Assembly: GCA_039182735.1 (NCBI GenBank)
Contig: JBCDCB010000002.1
Coordinates: forward strand, 1-27,333
DNA from: JBCDCB01 sp039182735
GTDB lineage: Bacteria > Planctomycetota > Phycisphaerae > Phycisphaerales > UBA1924
Length of the DNA: 27,333 bases
Reading direction: 5' to 3'
The notes under the pieces are model-generated. The model was not told the DNA's origin. It saw nothing but the letters and a program-made list of their open reading frames with translations, and ran no database searches. Shown in pieces: positions 7,613 through 17,858 of the stretch. The translations under genes were made by a program, and so were the position numbers. Positions within the stretch are counted from its first letter, which is position 1. Each line of letters opens with the position of its first letter.

Positions 7613-8587
7613 TCAGCCGCCGGACTTGTCGTCGAGGAGCGGGGGCGCGCCGAACTTCTCGCGCGTGGGGGGGTCGTTGTAGTTGTACCCGGAGTTGGGG
7701 TTGTCCTTGTCGTAGGCAAAGGCGTCGCGGTTGCGGATGAAGTCCCGCACGTAGCGGGCGGGGATGGCGAACCCGAGGCCTTCGCCGAAGGGGATCTTCA
7801 TGTTGGTGACGCCGATCACCTCGCCGTAGCGGTTGAAGAGGGGCCCGCCGGAGTTGCCCGGGTTGATCTGCGTCGTGGTCTGGATATAGGTCATGCCCTC
7901 GAAGTTGCGCTGGGTGGTGGCGACGACGCCGGTCGAGAGCGTCCGCTCCAGCCCGAGGGGGTTGCCGATGGCGAAGACCTCTTCGCCCGCGTCGAGCGTT
8001 TCGGCGCCCTGGACCGGGACAACCGGGAACAGGTCGCCCTCCGGGTGCTCGAGCTTGACGAGCGCGAGGTCGAGGTGGTTGTTGACGGCGATGATCTCGA
8101 CGTCGTCCACGATGAACCGCTTGAAGTCCAGATCGTCCTGCTCGTACACCGTGGCCTTGAGGTCGGTCTCGCCCTGGATCACGTGCGCGTTGGTGATCGC
8201 GTAGCCGTCGGGGTGGATGATGAATCCCGACCCGAGCCCGCGCGGGGTGCTGACCTTGATGACCGCCTCGCCGATGAGCTTGGAGTGCTCCTTCGGCGCC
8301 CGCTCGCGGAACTCGCCCGCCACGCGGAAGAGGTGGCTGATGGAGGTCGCGTCGTCGGTCGCTTCGGGCTGCTCGCCCATGACGATCGAGGCGATGGTGT
8401 CTCGCGAGATTTCGATGACGGTGTCGCCCAGATCGACCCAGACGGCCTGCTGGGTCTGCTTGAGGATCGGTGCAGTGATGGCGCGCCCGTCTTCGAGGAC
8501 GATCGTGTCGATCGCGGGACCCGCCGCGAGCGTCTGCGAACCCAGCACGCCGGCGAGGGCGAGCGACGTCAGAACCTTGCTGTGCAT
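7613..8587 (-). CDS. Exported trypsin-like serine protease (HtrA/DegP-type, no PDZ domain)
   Basis: The 324-aa protein has a signal peptide (MHSKVLTSLALAGVLGSQTLA), a short N-terminal domain of about 80 residues with a beta-rich EDGRAITAPILKQT segment, and an S1C protease domain. The catalytic triad is visible: His in ITNAHVI (about residue 141), Asp in NNHLDLALVKL (about 175) and Ser in INPGNSGGPL (about 251). The domain ends with GLGFAIPARYVRDFI. A normal HtrA continues with one or two PDZ domains; here only about 30 Asn/Pro-rich residues follow, so regulation by PDZ is missing. Function is probably periplasmic protein quality control. ATG 8587 was chosen for the GGAGG seven bases upstream and the signal peptide that follows. 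It lies downstream of the FG-GAP gene's promoter region, divergently. Confidence 0.88.
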   Translation of the reverse strand: MHSKVLTSLALAGVLGSQTLAAGPAIDTIVLEDGRAITAPILKQTQQAVWVDLGDTVIEISRDTIASIVMGEQPEATDDATSISHLFRVAGEFRERAPKEHSKLIGEAVIKVSTPRGLGSGFIIHPDGYAITNAHVIQGETDLKATVYEQDDLDFKRFIVDDVEIIAVNNHLDLALVKLEHPEGDLFPVVPVQGAETLDAGEEVFAIGNPLGLERTLSTGVVATTQRNFEGMTYIQTTTQINPGNSGGPLFNRYGEVIGVTNMKIPFGEGLGFAIPARYVRDFIRNRDAFAYDKDNPNSGYNYNDPPTREKFGAPPLLDDKSGG

Positions 8588-8847
8588 GCGAACCTCCGTT
8601 GCAACAGTCCTCTGGAGTCTAGCGGGACCGCGTGTCGTTTCGATGAACCGTGGATGATGGGCGCACGCGGCGCGTGCGAAGTGTCCCGAAACCCTCCGAA
8701 CGCGACATCCGGGTGCGAGGCCTGCCGCGGGGAGGCCCGACGCCGGTACCATCGGGGCGTGGGCGTCCGGAGAGTTCTACCGGGCGTCCGCGATCGGGTT
8801 GTCGCGACGCGGCATCCCTGGACACCCACCCGAGACGGGAGACCCGC
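8588..8847. other. 260-bp divergent intergenic region
   Basis: It separates the protease (-) from the FG-GAP protein (+). It holds the protease Shine-Dalgarno at 8588-8600. I see no repeat, hairpin terminator or convincing small ORF in it. Open frames crossing it are GC-driven read-throughs of the neighbours. Confidence 0.5.
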
Positions 8848-11178
<2,331 letters not shown>

Positions 11179-11186
11179 GCGCGCCG

Positions 11187-11202
11187 ACCCGCCCGGGCGG
11201 GT
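11187..11202. promoter_or_regulatory. Perfect 16-bp palindrome in front of the RCK gene
   Basis: ACCCGCCCGGGCGGGT, its own reverse complement, sits 9-24 nt past the FG-GAP stop codon and directly abuts a -10-like TAGATT (11202-11207). It could be an operator or the stem of a terminator. No T run of useful length follows. Confidence 0.4.
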
Positions 11203-11207
11203 AGATT
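11202..11207 (+). promoter_or_regulatory. -10-like element of the RCK gene, leaderless spacing
   Basis: TAGATT, 8 nt before ATG 11216, with no Shine-Dalgarno between them. It overlaps the end of the palindrome by one base. Confidence 0.45.
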
Positions 11208-11215
11208 GTTGCGCC

Positions 11216-11899
11216 ATGCAACGCTTCGCGGTCATCGGGCTCGGTCGCTTCGGCTCGCGCCTCGCGACGAACCTCGCGTCTTCCGGCGCCGAGGTCATCG
11301 CGATCGACCGCGATCGACAGATCGTCGAAGAGGTCCGTGACCGCGTCACCCTCGCCATCGCCCTCGACGCCACCGACGAGGGCGCGCTCCGCGCCCAGGG
11401 CATCGATCAGGTCGATTGCGCGATCGTCGGCATCGGGCACAACTTCGAGGCCAACGCCCTCGCCACCGTGCTGCTCAAGTCGATGCGCATCCCGCGTGTG
11501 ATCTCCCGCGCCGGCAACGACATGCAGGCCCGCATCCTCTCGCGCATCGGGTCCGACGCGGTCGTCTCGCCCGAGGACGAAGCCGCCGACCGCTGGTCGC
11601 ACCGATTGCTGCAGCCCTTCCTGATCGATCACATCGAGATCGCGCCGGGCTTCGCGCTGGTGCAAATCCCGGTGCCGGCGGCGTGGCAGGGCAAAACGCT
11701 CAAGGAACTCGACCTCCGCAAGCACCACAACGTGACGGTGGTCGCGATCCGCCAGCGGATCGACGCCTCGTCCTCGACGGGCGCCGACGCCATCGAGGAG
11801 CGGGTGCTCGACGTCCCCAAGCCCACCAGCCTGCTCGATTCGGACGACACGCTCGTCATCGCCGGCACCGACGACGACCTCGAACGACTCCCGCACTGA
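11216..11899 (+). CDS. TrkA/KtrA-type potassium transport regulatory protein (RCK domains)
   Basis: The 227-aa protein has an RCK_N Rossmann domain with GLGRFGSRLATNLASSG (dinucleotide-binding GxGxxG, residues 7-23), the second-strand acidic pair AIDRD (about 28) and the downstream VGIGHNFEANAL helix. An RCK_C domain follows at about 135-225 (FALVQIPVPAAWQGKTLKELDLRKHHNVTVVAIRQ ... DTLVIAGTDDDLERL). These proteins form a cytoplasmic ring gating a TrkH/KtrB potassium channel in response to ATP/ADP or NAD(H). Length and one RCK_N/RCK_C pair fit KtrA/single-unit TrkA rather than E. coli TrkA (two pairs). No channel gene is within this window, so the partner must be elsewhere. It follows the FG-GAP gene but with its own promoter-like element. 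Confidence 0.87.
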   Translation: MQRFAVIGLGRFGSRLATNLASSGAEVIAIDRDRQIVEEVRDRVTLAIALDATDEGALRAQGIDQVDCAIVGIGHNFEANALATVLLKSMRIPRVISRAGNDMQARILSRIGSDAVVSPEDEAADRWSHRLLQPFLIDHIEIAPGFALVQIPVPAAWQGKTLKELDLRKHHNVTVVAIRQRIDASSSTGADAIEERVLDVPKPTSLLDSDDTLVIAGTDDDLERLPH

Positions 11900-11982
11900 C
11901 AAACTTTTTTCACACTCGCCCCCGTTCGTTGCAATGGCGTGCCCTCGGCGCATGCTGTGAGTGGTCCAAAAGGGAGAGCGTG

Positions 11983-13707
11983 ATGAATCTTGTTCGAGCG
12001 ATGTGTGTGGTGTCGGCGGGTTCGATCAGTGTTGGTGCCGCGAATGCGGGTGTCCCGAGCGACGCGATCGAGGTCCTGTTCACGGCGCCGGCGGACGTGG
12101 CGCCGGGCCCGCTGGTGCTCCCGCCCAGCCCGCTCAACGTCTCGCTCTTTGCCGGGCAGCCGCGCATCGCGAGCGACGGCACGTGGTACGCGCTCTACCG
12201 CTTCCCGCTGGTCAACTCGAGCGACCCACTCGAGTTCACGCGCGACTTCGTGATGCTGCGCGACGGCGCGCCCTTCATCCGCGAGGGGTACCAGCTGCCG
12301 AGCGACGCGAACATCGTGCCCGTCGCGATGCAGACCCTCAGCCAGCAGCCCTTCTTCGACGTCTCCGTCGCGCAGGACGGCGCCGTGGCGCAGGTCATCG
12401 GGGGCACCGACGTCTTCACCACGCGTCCCGACGGCTCGCCGGACCCGGCCCTCTTCGACTTCGAGGACGTGAAGTTCGACGTGCTCGTGCTCGACGGCGC
12501 GTCGATCCTCGCCGAGGGCACGCCGCTCGACATCGTCCCGGGCGTCGTCGCGCCCGACAACGGGATCGAACGCTTCGCCAGCGTGAAGGCCGCGGACGCC
12601 GAGACGCTCGTCGTCAGCGCCACGCTGAGCGCCGGCGGCACCTTCGACGACGAGACCCGCGTCATCTTCCAGATCGACGACGCCGGGCTCATGACCCAAA
12701 GCCAAACGCTGCGCTTCACCGACGCCGAGGGGCAGCAAGTCCCCGGGCACGGCTTCGAGGCCAGCACCTTCAACGGCAGCGAAGAAGACATCGACGCCAA
12801 CAGCGACGGCTCGATCCTCATCGGCGTCGATGTCCGCGGCGCGCCCTTCGATCAGGACGGCACCATCGTCTATTACGACGCGACCACCGACACCTACAGC
12901 GTCGTGGCGCGCGAGGGCCAGCCCTCGCCCCTGCCCGGACGCAACTACGACAGCCTTTTCAACAACCCGCTCGCGCTGAACGACGCCGGCGACATCGCCT
13001 TCCTCGGCTCGGTCAACGGCGACTCGCTCACCGACGGCATCCTCGTCGTCAACGGGCAGGTCGTGATGCAAGAAGCCACGACCGTTGGCACCGTGGTCGA
13101 AGGCCCGCTGCAGCTCGGCTTCGCCAACGCCAACATCGAGATGGACGCCCAGGGCAACATCATCTACTGGGGCGCGTGGAACAAGCCCAAGGCCGACGTC
13201 TGCCCCGACAACACCGACATCACCTCCACGTTCGCCATCTTCGAGGGACTCTTCTTCAACGACGAGCTCATCCTCGAGGGCGGCGTCACCGAGGTCGCCA
13301 ACGTGGATATCAACGGCACCGTTTTCCCGACGCTCGTGGTCGCCGACCTGCCCAACACCGGCTTCGCCGGGTTCCACGTCTCGCCCGACGGGCGCTGGCT
13401 CATCGTGCACGCGCTGCTCGCCGAGCCCTCGCCCGATATCTGCGCCTTCTCGGTCAACAACAACGCCACGCCGCTGGCGCAGGTGCTGCTGCGGATCGAT
13501 CTGGATCGGGTGCGCGCCGTGGACTGCCCGGGCGATGCCGACGGCAGCGGGGACACCACCACCGCCGACATCACGTTCGTGGTCTCGAACCTCGGCGCGG
13601 GCTCGCCCGGCGCGAGCGGAACGCCCGGGGACGTGGACGGCGACGGGCTGACCACCACCGCCGACATCACCTTTGTGGTCTCGAACCTCGGCGCCTCGTG
13701 CGGGTGA
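11983..13707 (+). CDS. Secreted protein with a duplicated dockerin-like C-terminal tail
   Basis: The 574-aa protein has a signal peptide (MNLVRAMCVVSAGSISVGAANA) and a strong AGGGAGAG Shine-Dalgarno before ATG 11983. Its bulk is a beta-rich domain of unknown function with repeated Asn/Asp/Gly motifs; FEASTFNGSEEDIDANSDGS and NDAGDIAFLGSVNGDS look like propeller blades. The last about 60 residues hold two dockerin-like calcium-loop blocks, GDADGSGDTTTADITFVVSNLG and GDVDGDGLTTTADITFVVSNLG, separated by a Gly/Ser/Ala linker and ending in SCG. Such paired DxDGDG...ADI tails are known at the C-terminus of many planctomycete extracellular proteins and may be anchoring or sorting modules. It sits alone, downstream of the RCK gene and upstream of gdh. 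Confidence 0.8.
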   Translation: MNLVRAMCVVSAGSISVGAANAGVPSDAIEVLFTAPADVAPGPLVLPPSPLNVSLFAGQPRIASDGTWYALYRFPLVNSSDPLEFTRDFVMLRDGAPFIREGYQLPSDANIVPVAMQTLSQQPFFDVSVAQDGAVAQVIGGTDVFTTRPDGSPDPALFDFEDVKFDVLVLDGASILAEGTPLDIVPGVVAPDNGIERFASVKAADAETLVVSATLSAGGTFDDETRVIFQIDDAGLMTQSQTLRFTDAEGQQVPGHGFEASTFNGSEEDIDANSDGSILIGVDVRGAPFDQDGTIVYYDATTDTYSVVAREGQPSPLPGRNYDSLFNNPLALNDAGDIAFLGSVNGDSLTDGILVVNGQVVMQEATTVGTVVEGPLQLGFANANIEMDAQGNIIYWGAWNKPKADVCPDNTDITSTFAIFEGLFFNDELILEGGVTEVANVDINGTVFPTLVVADLPNTGFAGFHVSPDGRWLIVHALLAEPSPDICAFSVNNNATPLAQVLLRIDLDRVRAVDCPGDADGSGDTTTADITFVVSNLGAGSPGASGTPGDVDGDGLTTTADITFVVSNLGASCG

Positions 13708-13963
13708 GACGGCGGGTCGCGCGGGGGTCCGGAGCGGTTATGCGGAGCGGTGAAGGTGAAACGTTTCACCTGAAAGACTCCACCCCCTTCGCGCGAACTC
13801 CGCATCCCGCACGCTCGTCTTTCCGATGGGAACCGCTATGGTTGCCGATTCCCCCCGCTCCGTGGGCGGCGCGGGAGGCGAGACGCCCGGTGGGTCGCGG
13901 CGTTCACACTTGAGTTCGCGCGCCGTTCGGCCGACCGACGCGCACCTGCGGGATCTCCTTTCC
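13708..13963. other. 256-bp intergenic region between the dockerin-tailed gene and glutamate dehydrogenase
   Basis: It holds the 18-bp palindrome at 13754-13771 and a -10-like TATGGT at 13837-13842, but no good -35. The remainder is GC-rich without hairpins or a convincing ORF. It probably carries the gdh promoter. An in-frame ATG at 13826 could extend gdh, but that extension has an unlikely composition. Confidence 0.45.
13754..13771. promoter_or_regulatory. Perfect 18-bp palindrome resembling a LacI/GalR-family operator
   Basis: AGGTGAAACGTTTCACCT is its own reverse complement. The central TGAAACGTTTCA with a CG centre is the classic shape of LacI/GalR-family operators (cre/PurR type). It lies 66-83 bp upstream of the TATGGT hexamer before gdh, and no such regulator gene is inside the window. 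Function is inference; the palindrome is directly visible. Confidence 0.6.
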
Positions 13964-15346
13964 ATGTCGCAAGCAACGTCCGACGTCAAGGGCAAGGCAC
14001 AGGCCAACGCCAGCATCACCGCCCCCTCGCGCGAGTTCATGAACAGCCCCGTCTACGACGAGCTGGGCTTCGACCGCGACCCCGACAACCTCTACCTCCA
14101 GACGATCGACGCGGTCCTCACCGCCGCCGACATCCTCGAACTCCCGCACCACGTCCAGATCATCCTCGCCCAGCCCAAGAACGAGATCATGGTCCACTTC
14201 CCCGTGAAGATGGACAACGGGCACCACGCCCTCTTCAAGGGCTACCGCGTCCAGCACAACAACGCCATGGGCCCCTACAAGGGCGGCATCCGCTACCACC
14301 ACGATGTCTCGCTCGAAGACGTCAAGTCACTCGCCGCGCTCATGACCATGAAGTGCTCCCTCGTCCGCGTGCCCTTCGGCGGCGCCAAGGGCGGCATCAA
14401 GTGCAACCCGCGCTCGCTCTCTTCGGGCGAACTCATGCGCGTCACCCGGCGTTTCGTCTCCGCCATCGCGCCCATGATCGGGCCCGATCACGACATCCCC
14501 GCCCCCGACGTCGGCACCAACTCGCAGGTCATGGCCTGGTTCGCCGACACCTACATGAACATCACCTCCGGCAGCCAGCACATCGACGCCTCCGCCTGTG
14601 TCACCGGCAAGCCCATCGAAATGGGCGGCTCCGCCGGACGCGAAAAGGCCACCGGGCAGGGCGTGATCGACGTCCTCGCCGAACTCCTCCCGGAGATGAA
14701 CATCAACATCAAGGGCGGGACCTGCGCCTGCCTCGGCTACGGCAACGTGGGCTCGTGGGCCGGCAAGCTCTGGGCCGAACGCGGCGGGCTCGTCACCGCC
14801 GTCATGGACCACACCGGCGCCGTCTACAACGACGGCGGCCTCGACACCATCGCCCTCGACAACTACGTCAAAGAGACCGGCGGCGTCGGCGGCTTCGAGA
14901 ACACTCACCACGGCGCCGAGGCCATCACCGAGAACGACTTCTACTCCGTCAACGTCGATGTCTTCATCCCCGCCGCCCTCGAGCAGATGATCAACGAGGA
15001 GAAGGCCAGCCTGATGAACGCCAAGGTCGTCGCCGAGGCCGCCAACGCGCCGACCACGCCCCCGGGCGAACGCATCCTGCTCGGCAAGGGCACGGAGATC
15101 CTCCCGGCGATCCTCTGCTCCGCCGGCGGCGTCACCGTCTCGTACTTCGAATGGGTCCAGAACAAGGCCCAGCAGTACTGGGACATCGAGCGCGTGGACG
15201 ACGAGCTCAACCGCCACATGGCCGGCGCCGCGCGCCGCGTCATGCAGGCCCGCAGACGCTTCGACACCGACATGCGCACGGGCGCTTACATCGCCGCGCT
15301 CGAAAGCATCGGCAAGGTCTACGCGATGCGCGGCATCTTCCCGTAA
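13964..15346 (+). CDS. Glu/Leu/Phe/Val dehydrogenase, probable glutamate dehydrogenase
   Basis: The 460-aa protein is a hexameric-type glutamate dehydrogenase converting glutamate to 2-oxoglutarate and ammonia (or the reverse) with NAD(P). The substrate-binding stretch is VKMDNGHHALFKGYRVQHNNAMGPYKGGIRYH (about 80-110); the catalytic Lys lies in PFGGAKGGIKCNP (about 144). The Asp and Asn of APDVGTNSQVMAWFADTY follow (about 185), and the Rossmann motif is CLGYGNVGSWAGKL (about 250). The N-terminal 28 residues before FMNSPVYDEL are an extension beyond many homologues, so an internal start is possible, but ATG 13964 gives about the usual 450-residue size. Cofactor preference cannot be read securely. 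It is isolated, with its own operator-like palindrome upstream and a repeat hairpin downstream. Confidence 0.92.
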   Translation: MSQATSDVKGKAQANASITAPSREFMNSPVYDELGFDRDPDNLYLQTIDAVLTAADILELPHHVQIILAQPKNEIMVHFPVKMDNGHHALFKGYRVQHNNAMGPYKGGIRYHHDVSLEDVKSLAALMTMKCSLVRVPFGGAKGGIKCNPRSLSSGELMRVTRRFVSAIAPMIGPDHDIPAPDVGTNSQVMAWFADTYMNITSGSQHIDASACVTGKPIEMGGSAGREKATGQGVIDVLAELLPEMNINIKGGTCACLGYGNVGSWAGKLWAERGGLVTAVMDHTGAVYNDGGLDTIALDNYVKETGGVGGFENTHHGAEAITENDFYSVNVDVFIPAALEQMINEEKASLMNAKVVAEAANAPTTPPGERILLGKGTEILPAILCSAGGVTVSYFEWVQNKAQQYWDIERVDDELNRHMAGAARRVMQARRRFDTDMRTGAYIAALESIGKVYAMRGIFP

Positions 15347-15350
15347 ACAT

Positions 15351-15383
15351 CGGGGTCTGGGGTCCGGGGTTTCGGGTCTGGGG
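15351..15383. repeat. G-rich tract, third member of the copy A/B repeat type
   Basis: Five runs of three to four G in TCTGGGG/TCCGGGG/TTTCGGG units, just after the gdh stop, followed by CTGACGAGCCG as at copy B. Four or more G3-4 runs closely spaced could form a G-quadruplex on the plus strand. Confidence 0.6.
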
Positions 15384-15388
15384 CCTGA

Positions 15389-15413
15389 CGAGCCGCGACC
15401 GTGAGGGAGCGGG
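15389..15413 (+). repeat. 25-nt dispersed repeat, copy 1
   Basis: This exact 25-mer recurs as the inverse complement at 21531-21555. It begins CGAGCCGCGACCG and ends GAGCGGG. Its 3' end forms an inverted repeat GAGGGAGC (15403-15410) with GCTCCCTC (15420-15427). Confidence 0.7.
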
Positions 15414-15422
15414 ATTCCTGCT

Positions 15423-15449
15423 CCCTCTCCCCGCTCGCCGGGGAGAGGG
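15423..15449. terminator. Strong hairpin between convergent gdh and manC
   Basis: CCCTCTCCCC (15423-15432) pairs perfectly with GGGGAGAGGG (15440-15449), loop GCTCGCC. It is 15 nt from the manC stop codon and 77 nt past the gdh stop. It lacks a T run on either side, so it is either a bidirectional barrier or merely a repeat of the GGGAGAGGG type seen in many genomes. Confidence 0.5.
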
Positions 15450-15463
15450 CCGGGGTGAGGGGC

Positions 15464-16600
15464 TTACTTGAGCTCGTCCGCCAGCGTCGCGTGCAGCGCC
15501 TTGAGGTCCTGCGCTTTCTCCGCCGGCATCACCAGCGTCGCGTCGTCGGTGTGCACGACGATCAGGTTCTCCGCGCCGAGCACCGCCACGCGGTGCGGCT
15601 TCCCGCCGGAGCGAGCGTTCACAACGAGCGACGCGCTGCAATCGTGCAGCGTGGCCTCGCCGCTCACGCGGTTGCCCTGCTCGTCGGCGTCGAGCGTCTC
15701 CCCGTAGCTGGGCCACGAGCCGACGTCGAGCCACGACAGATCCATCCGCACGGTGCAGACCTTGACCGACTTGGCCGCGTCGGGCTTGCCCGCCACGCGC
15801 GCCTGCTCGCGCGTTGCCGGCTCCATCACCGCGTAGTCCACGCTGATCTTGGGCAGCGCCGGGTACACCTCATGAAGGACCTTCACTCGGTCGGGCGTGT
15901 CCCACGCCGCGCCGATCCGCGCGAGCCCCTCGTGCGATTCGGGCTTGTACCGACGCAAGCAGTCCATGAAGTTCGCCGCGCTCCAGACGAACATCCCGCT
16001 GTTCCACCCGAAGCCGCCGCTCTCCAGATACGCCTGCGCTTTCTCGAGGCTCGGCTTCTCGACGAACCGCTCCACGCTGTACGCCAGCCCGTCGAACCCG
16101 TCGATCTTCGCGGCACGCTCGACGTAGCCGAACCCCGTCGCGGGGTACGTCGGCTCGATGCTGAACGTCACCAGGCGCGTCGGGTCCGCCTCGACGAGCT
16201 CGAACCCCGTCTCGATGCGATCGCGGAAGAGGTCCGCCGGCTCGATGATGTGGTCCGCCGTCAGCACCGCGAAGACCGCGTCCGGGTCGCGCGCGTGCAG
16301 CACCGCCGCGGCAAACCCAACCGCGTTCACCGTGTCGCGCCCCTCCGGCTCGCCCAGGATCAGCTCGTCGGTGAACTCCGGCAGCGCCGCCTTGATCTGA
16401 TCGCGGTACGCCTCGTTCGTGCAGATGTAGCGTCGCTCGCTCGGCACGAGCCCTTCGAGCCGCTTGGCCGAGAGCTCGAGCAGGCTCACGCGCCGGTCGC
16501 CGCGCTCGATGATGGGCACGAGCTGCTTGGGCGTGCCCTTCCGGCTGACGGGCCAGAGCCTGGTCCCCGCGCCGCCCGCCATGATCATCGCGTACCGCAT
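15464..16600 (-). CDS. manC: Mannose-1-phosphate guanylyltransferase
   Basis: The 378-aa protein makes GDP-mannose from mannose-1-phosphate and GTP, the sugar donor for exopolysaccharide and glycan synthesis. The nucleotide-binding signature GGAGTRLWPVSRKGTPKQ is at residues 9-26; TADHIIEP (about 115, the Asp of the metal/nucleotide site), VERFVEKP (about 180) and ESGGFGWNSGMFVW (about 195) are the family hallmarks. It is the nucleotidyltransferase and left-handed beta-helix-like part only; the C-terminal phosphomannose isomerase domain of bifunctional AlgA/ManC proteins (about 480 aa) is missing. It is the last gene of a minus-strand operon, 32 nt downstream of ruvA. Colocation with a recombination helicase gene is positional rather than functional. 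Confidence 0.9.
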   Translation of the reverse strand: MRYAMIMAGGAGTRLWPVSRKGTPKQLVPIIERGDRRVSLLELSAKRLEGLVPSERRYICTNEAYRDQIKAALPEFTDELILGEPEGRDTVNAVGFAAAVLHARDPDAVFAVLTADHIIEPADLFRDRIETGFELVEADPTRLVTFSIEPTYPATGFGYVERAAKIDGFDGLAYSVERFVEKPSLEKAQAYLESGGFGWNSGMFVWSAANFMDCLRRYKPESHEGLARIGAAWDTPDRVKVLHEVYPALPKISVDYAVMEPATREQARVAGKPDAAKSVKVCTVRMDLSWLDVGSWPSYGETLDADEQGNRVSGEATLHDCSASLVVNARSGGKPHRVAVLGAENLIVVHTDDATLVMPAEKAQDLKALHATLADELK

Positions 16601-16632
16601 CGGTCCCCCGCGTGTGCGTGGTGCGTCTCTCC

Positions 16633-17274
16633 TCAGCGCTCGGCGAGCGCCGCGGCCAGCATAGCGTCGGGCTCGCTGATCTCCGGGTCGCGCTCCGCCG
16701 CCGCCTCGACAAGCCGGCGCGCTTCGTCCTCTCGCTCGCCCAATCTCACGAGCGCCGAGATCGCCTGACGCACGACATCGCTCTTGACGTCCACCACGAC
16801 CGCCGCCCGGTCATCCGCCGCGCTCGGCGTCAGGAAGTCGTCCACCTTCCCGTGCAGGTCCACCACGATCGTCTCGGCCAGCCGCTTCCCGATCTCGGGC
16901 AGCAACTGCAACGCCTTGGCGTCCTTCTTCGCGATCGCATCGGCGATCCGCGGCACGGGCATCGCCAGCGCGCGCAGCGCCTTGCGCGAGCCCAGCCCCT
17001 TCACCTTCGTGAACAGTTCAAAGAACGCCCGATCGCTCCGCGACTCGAACCCGATGACTCGCGGCACGAAGTTGTTCCCGGCCGCCGAGCCCTCGTACAC
17101 CTCGACGGTGTGCAGCGTCACGCGCTCGCCCACGCGTTCGCTGAGCGTCGCGCCGGTGAACGCTGGCACGAGCACCTGGTACGCGAGGGAGATGCGTTCG
17201 CCGTGCTCGGGTTCGCCGATCACGACCGAGGCGCCCTCGACCGATTCCACAACGCCGCTGATCCGTGCGAGCAT
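16633..17274 (-). CDS. ruvA: Holliday junction branch migration DNA helicase subunit RuvA
   Basis: The 213-aa protein is RuvA, the tetrameric subunit that binds four-way DNA junctions and loads the RuvB motor. Domain I (OB fold) begins MLARISGVVESVE at the very start and continues to VYEGSAAGNNFVPRVIGF (about residue 70). Domain II has the paired helix-hairpin-helix motifs FELFTKVKGLGSRKALRAL and LLPEIGKRLAETIVVDL (about 85-140). Domain III is the C-terminal RuvB-binding helix bundle SDVVRQAISALVRLGEREDEARRLVEAA. Length is about usual (about 200). The start ATG overlaps the previous stop by one base (TGATG). No ruvB or ruvC is in the window. It is the third gene of the operon. Confidence 0.92.
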   Translation of the reverse strand: MLARISGVVESVEGASVVIGEPEHGERISLAYQVLVPAFTGATLSERVGERVTLHTVEVYEGSAAGNNFVPRVIGFESRSDRAFFELFTKVKGLGSRKALRALAMPVPRIADAIAKKDAKALQLLPEIGKRLAETIVVDLHGKVDDFLTPSAADDRAAVVVDVKSDVVRQAISALVRLGEREDEARRLVEAAAERDPEISEPDAMLAAALAER

Positions 17275-17858
17275 CAGCGCAGTCTATCGGAGGGCTCCCA
17301 GCACCGCGCCATGACGAGGTCGTCCTCGAACGCCCCGTCCGCCATCCGCACGTGCCCGCGCTTGCGCCCCTCGCACTCGAAGCCCATCGATTCGTAGAGC
17401 GCGATCGCGCGGGCGTTGTCCGCCAGCACGTTGAGCTCGACACGCCGGATCGGCACCGCGCACTGCGCCCCCGCACCAACGCGCGCCCAATCGAGCAGCG
17501 CCCCCATCAGCGTTCGCCCCAACCCGAGCCCCTGGAACTCGGGGCGGATCGAGATCCACAGCGTCCCCACGTGCGCGATCCGTTCGAGGTGCAGCCGTTT
17601 GATCGACCCCGCGCCCGCCGCAATGCCCCCGACCCGCGCCAGCAGCAGCACCCCGCCCGCCCCGATGCCGGGGCGGTGCGCGAGCGCGCGCTTGAAGCGC
17701 TTCCTGCGCGACTCGGCGGGCTCGTCGAGTTCATCCATCGTGCGCACGACGCCGTGCCCGAGCCTCGTCACCTCGACCTCGATCTGCCAGATGGTCTCGA
17801 GGTCGTCGAGCGTCGCTTCGCAGATCGTCGCGCGACGACCATCCTTCAGCGCGATCAC
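17274..17858 (-). CDS. GNAT-family N-acetyltransferase
   Basis: The 194-aa protein begins at GTG 17858, whose last two bases overlap the TGA of the aminotransferase gene (GTGA), a translationally coupled start. It has the GNAT acetyl-CoA fold: motif A is VGTLWISIRPEFQGLGLGRTLM (about 104-125, with the Q-x-x-G-x-G pyrophosphate loop), motif B is LNVLADNARAIALYESMGFECEGRKRG (about 150-176). The N-terminal 60 residues (ATICEATLDDLETIWQIEVE) form the usual first helices. The acetyl acceptor cannot be told. The stop codon overlaps ruvA's start. The short overlaps at both ends show it is within the operon. Confidence 0.85.
   Translation of the reverse strand: MIALKDGRRATICEATLDDLETIWQIEVEVTRLGHGVVRTMDELDEPAESRRKRFKRALAHRPGIGAGGVLLLARVGGIAAGAGSIKRLHLERIAHVGTLWISIRPEFQGLGLGRTLMGALLDWARVGAGAQCAVPIRRVELNVLADNARAIALYESMGFECEGRKRGHVRMADGAFEDDLVMARCWEPSDRLR

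Noticed and set aside
11629..13410. 593-aa minus-strand frame opposite the dockerin-tailed gene
   Set aside because: Composition is rich in Val, Asp, Glu and Arg with no start signal; it mirrors a gene with signal peptide, Shine-Dalgarno and known tail.
13826..13963. Upstream ATG extension of glutamate dehydrogenase
   Set aside because: Residues are Gly/Arg/Ser-rich and unlike the family; the gene begins normally at 13964.
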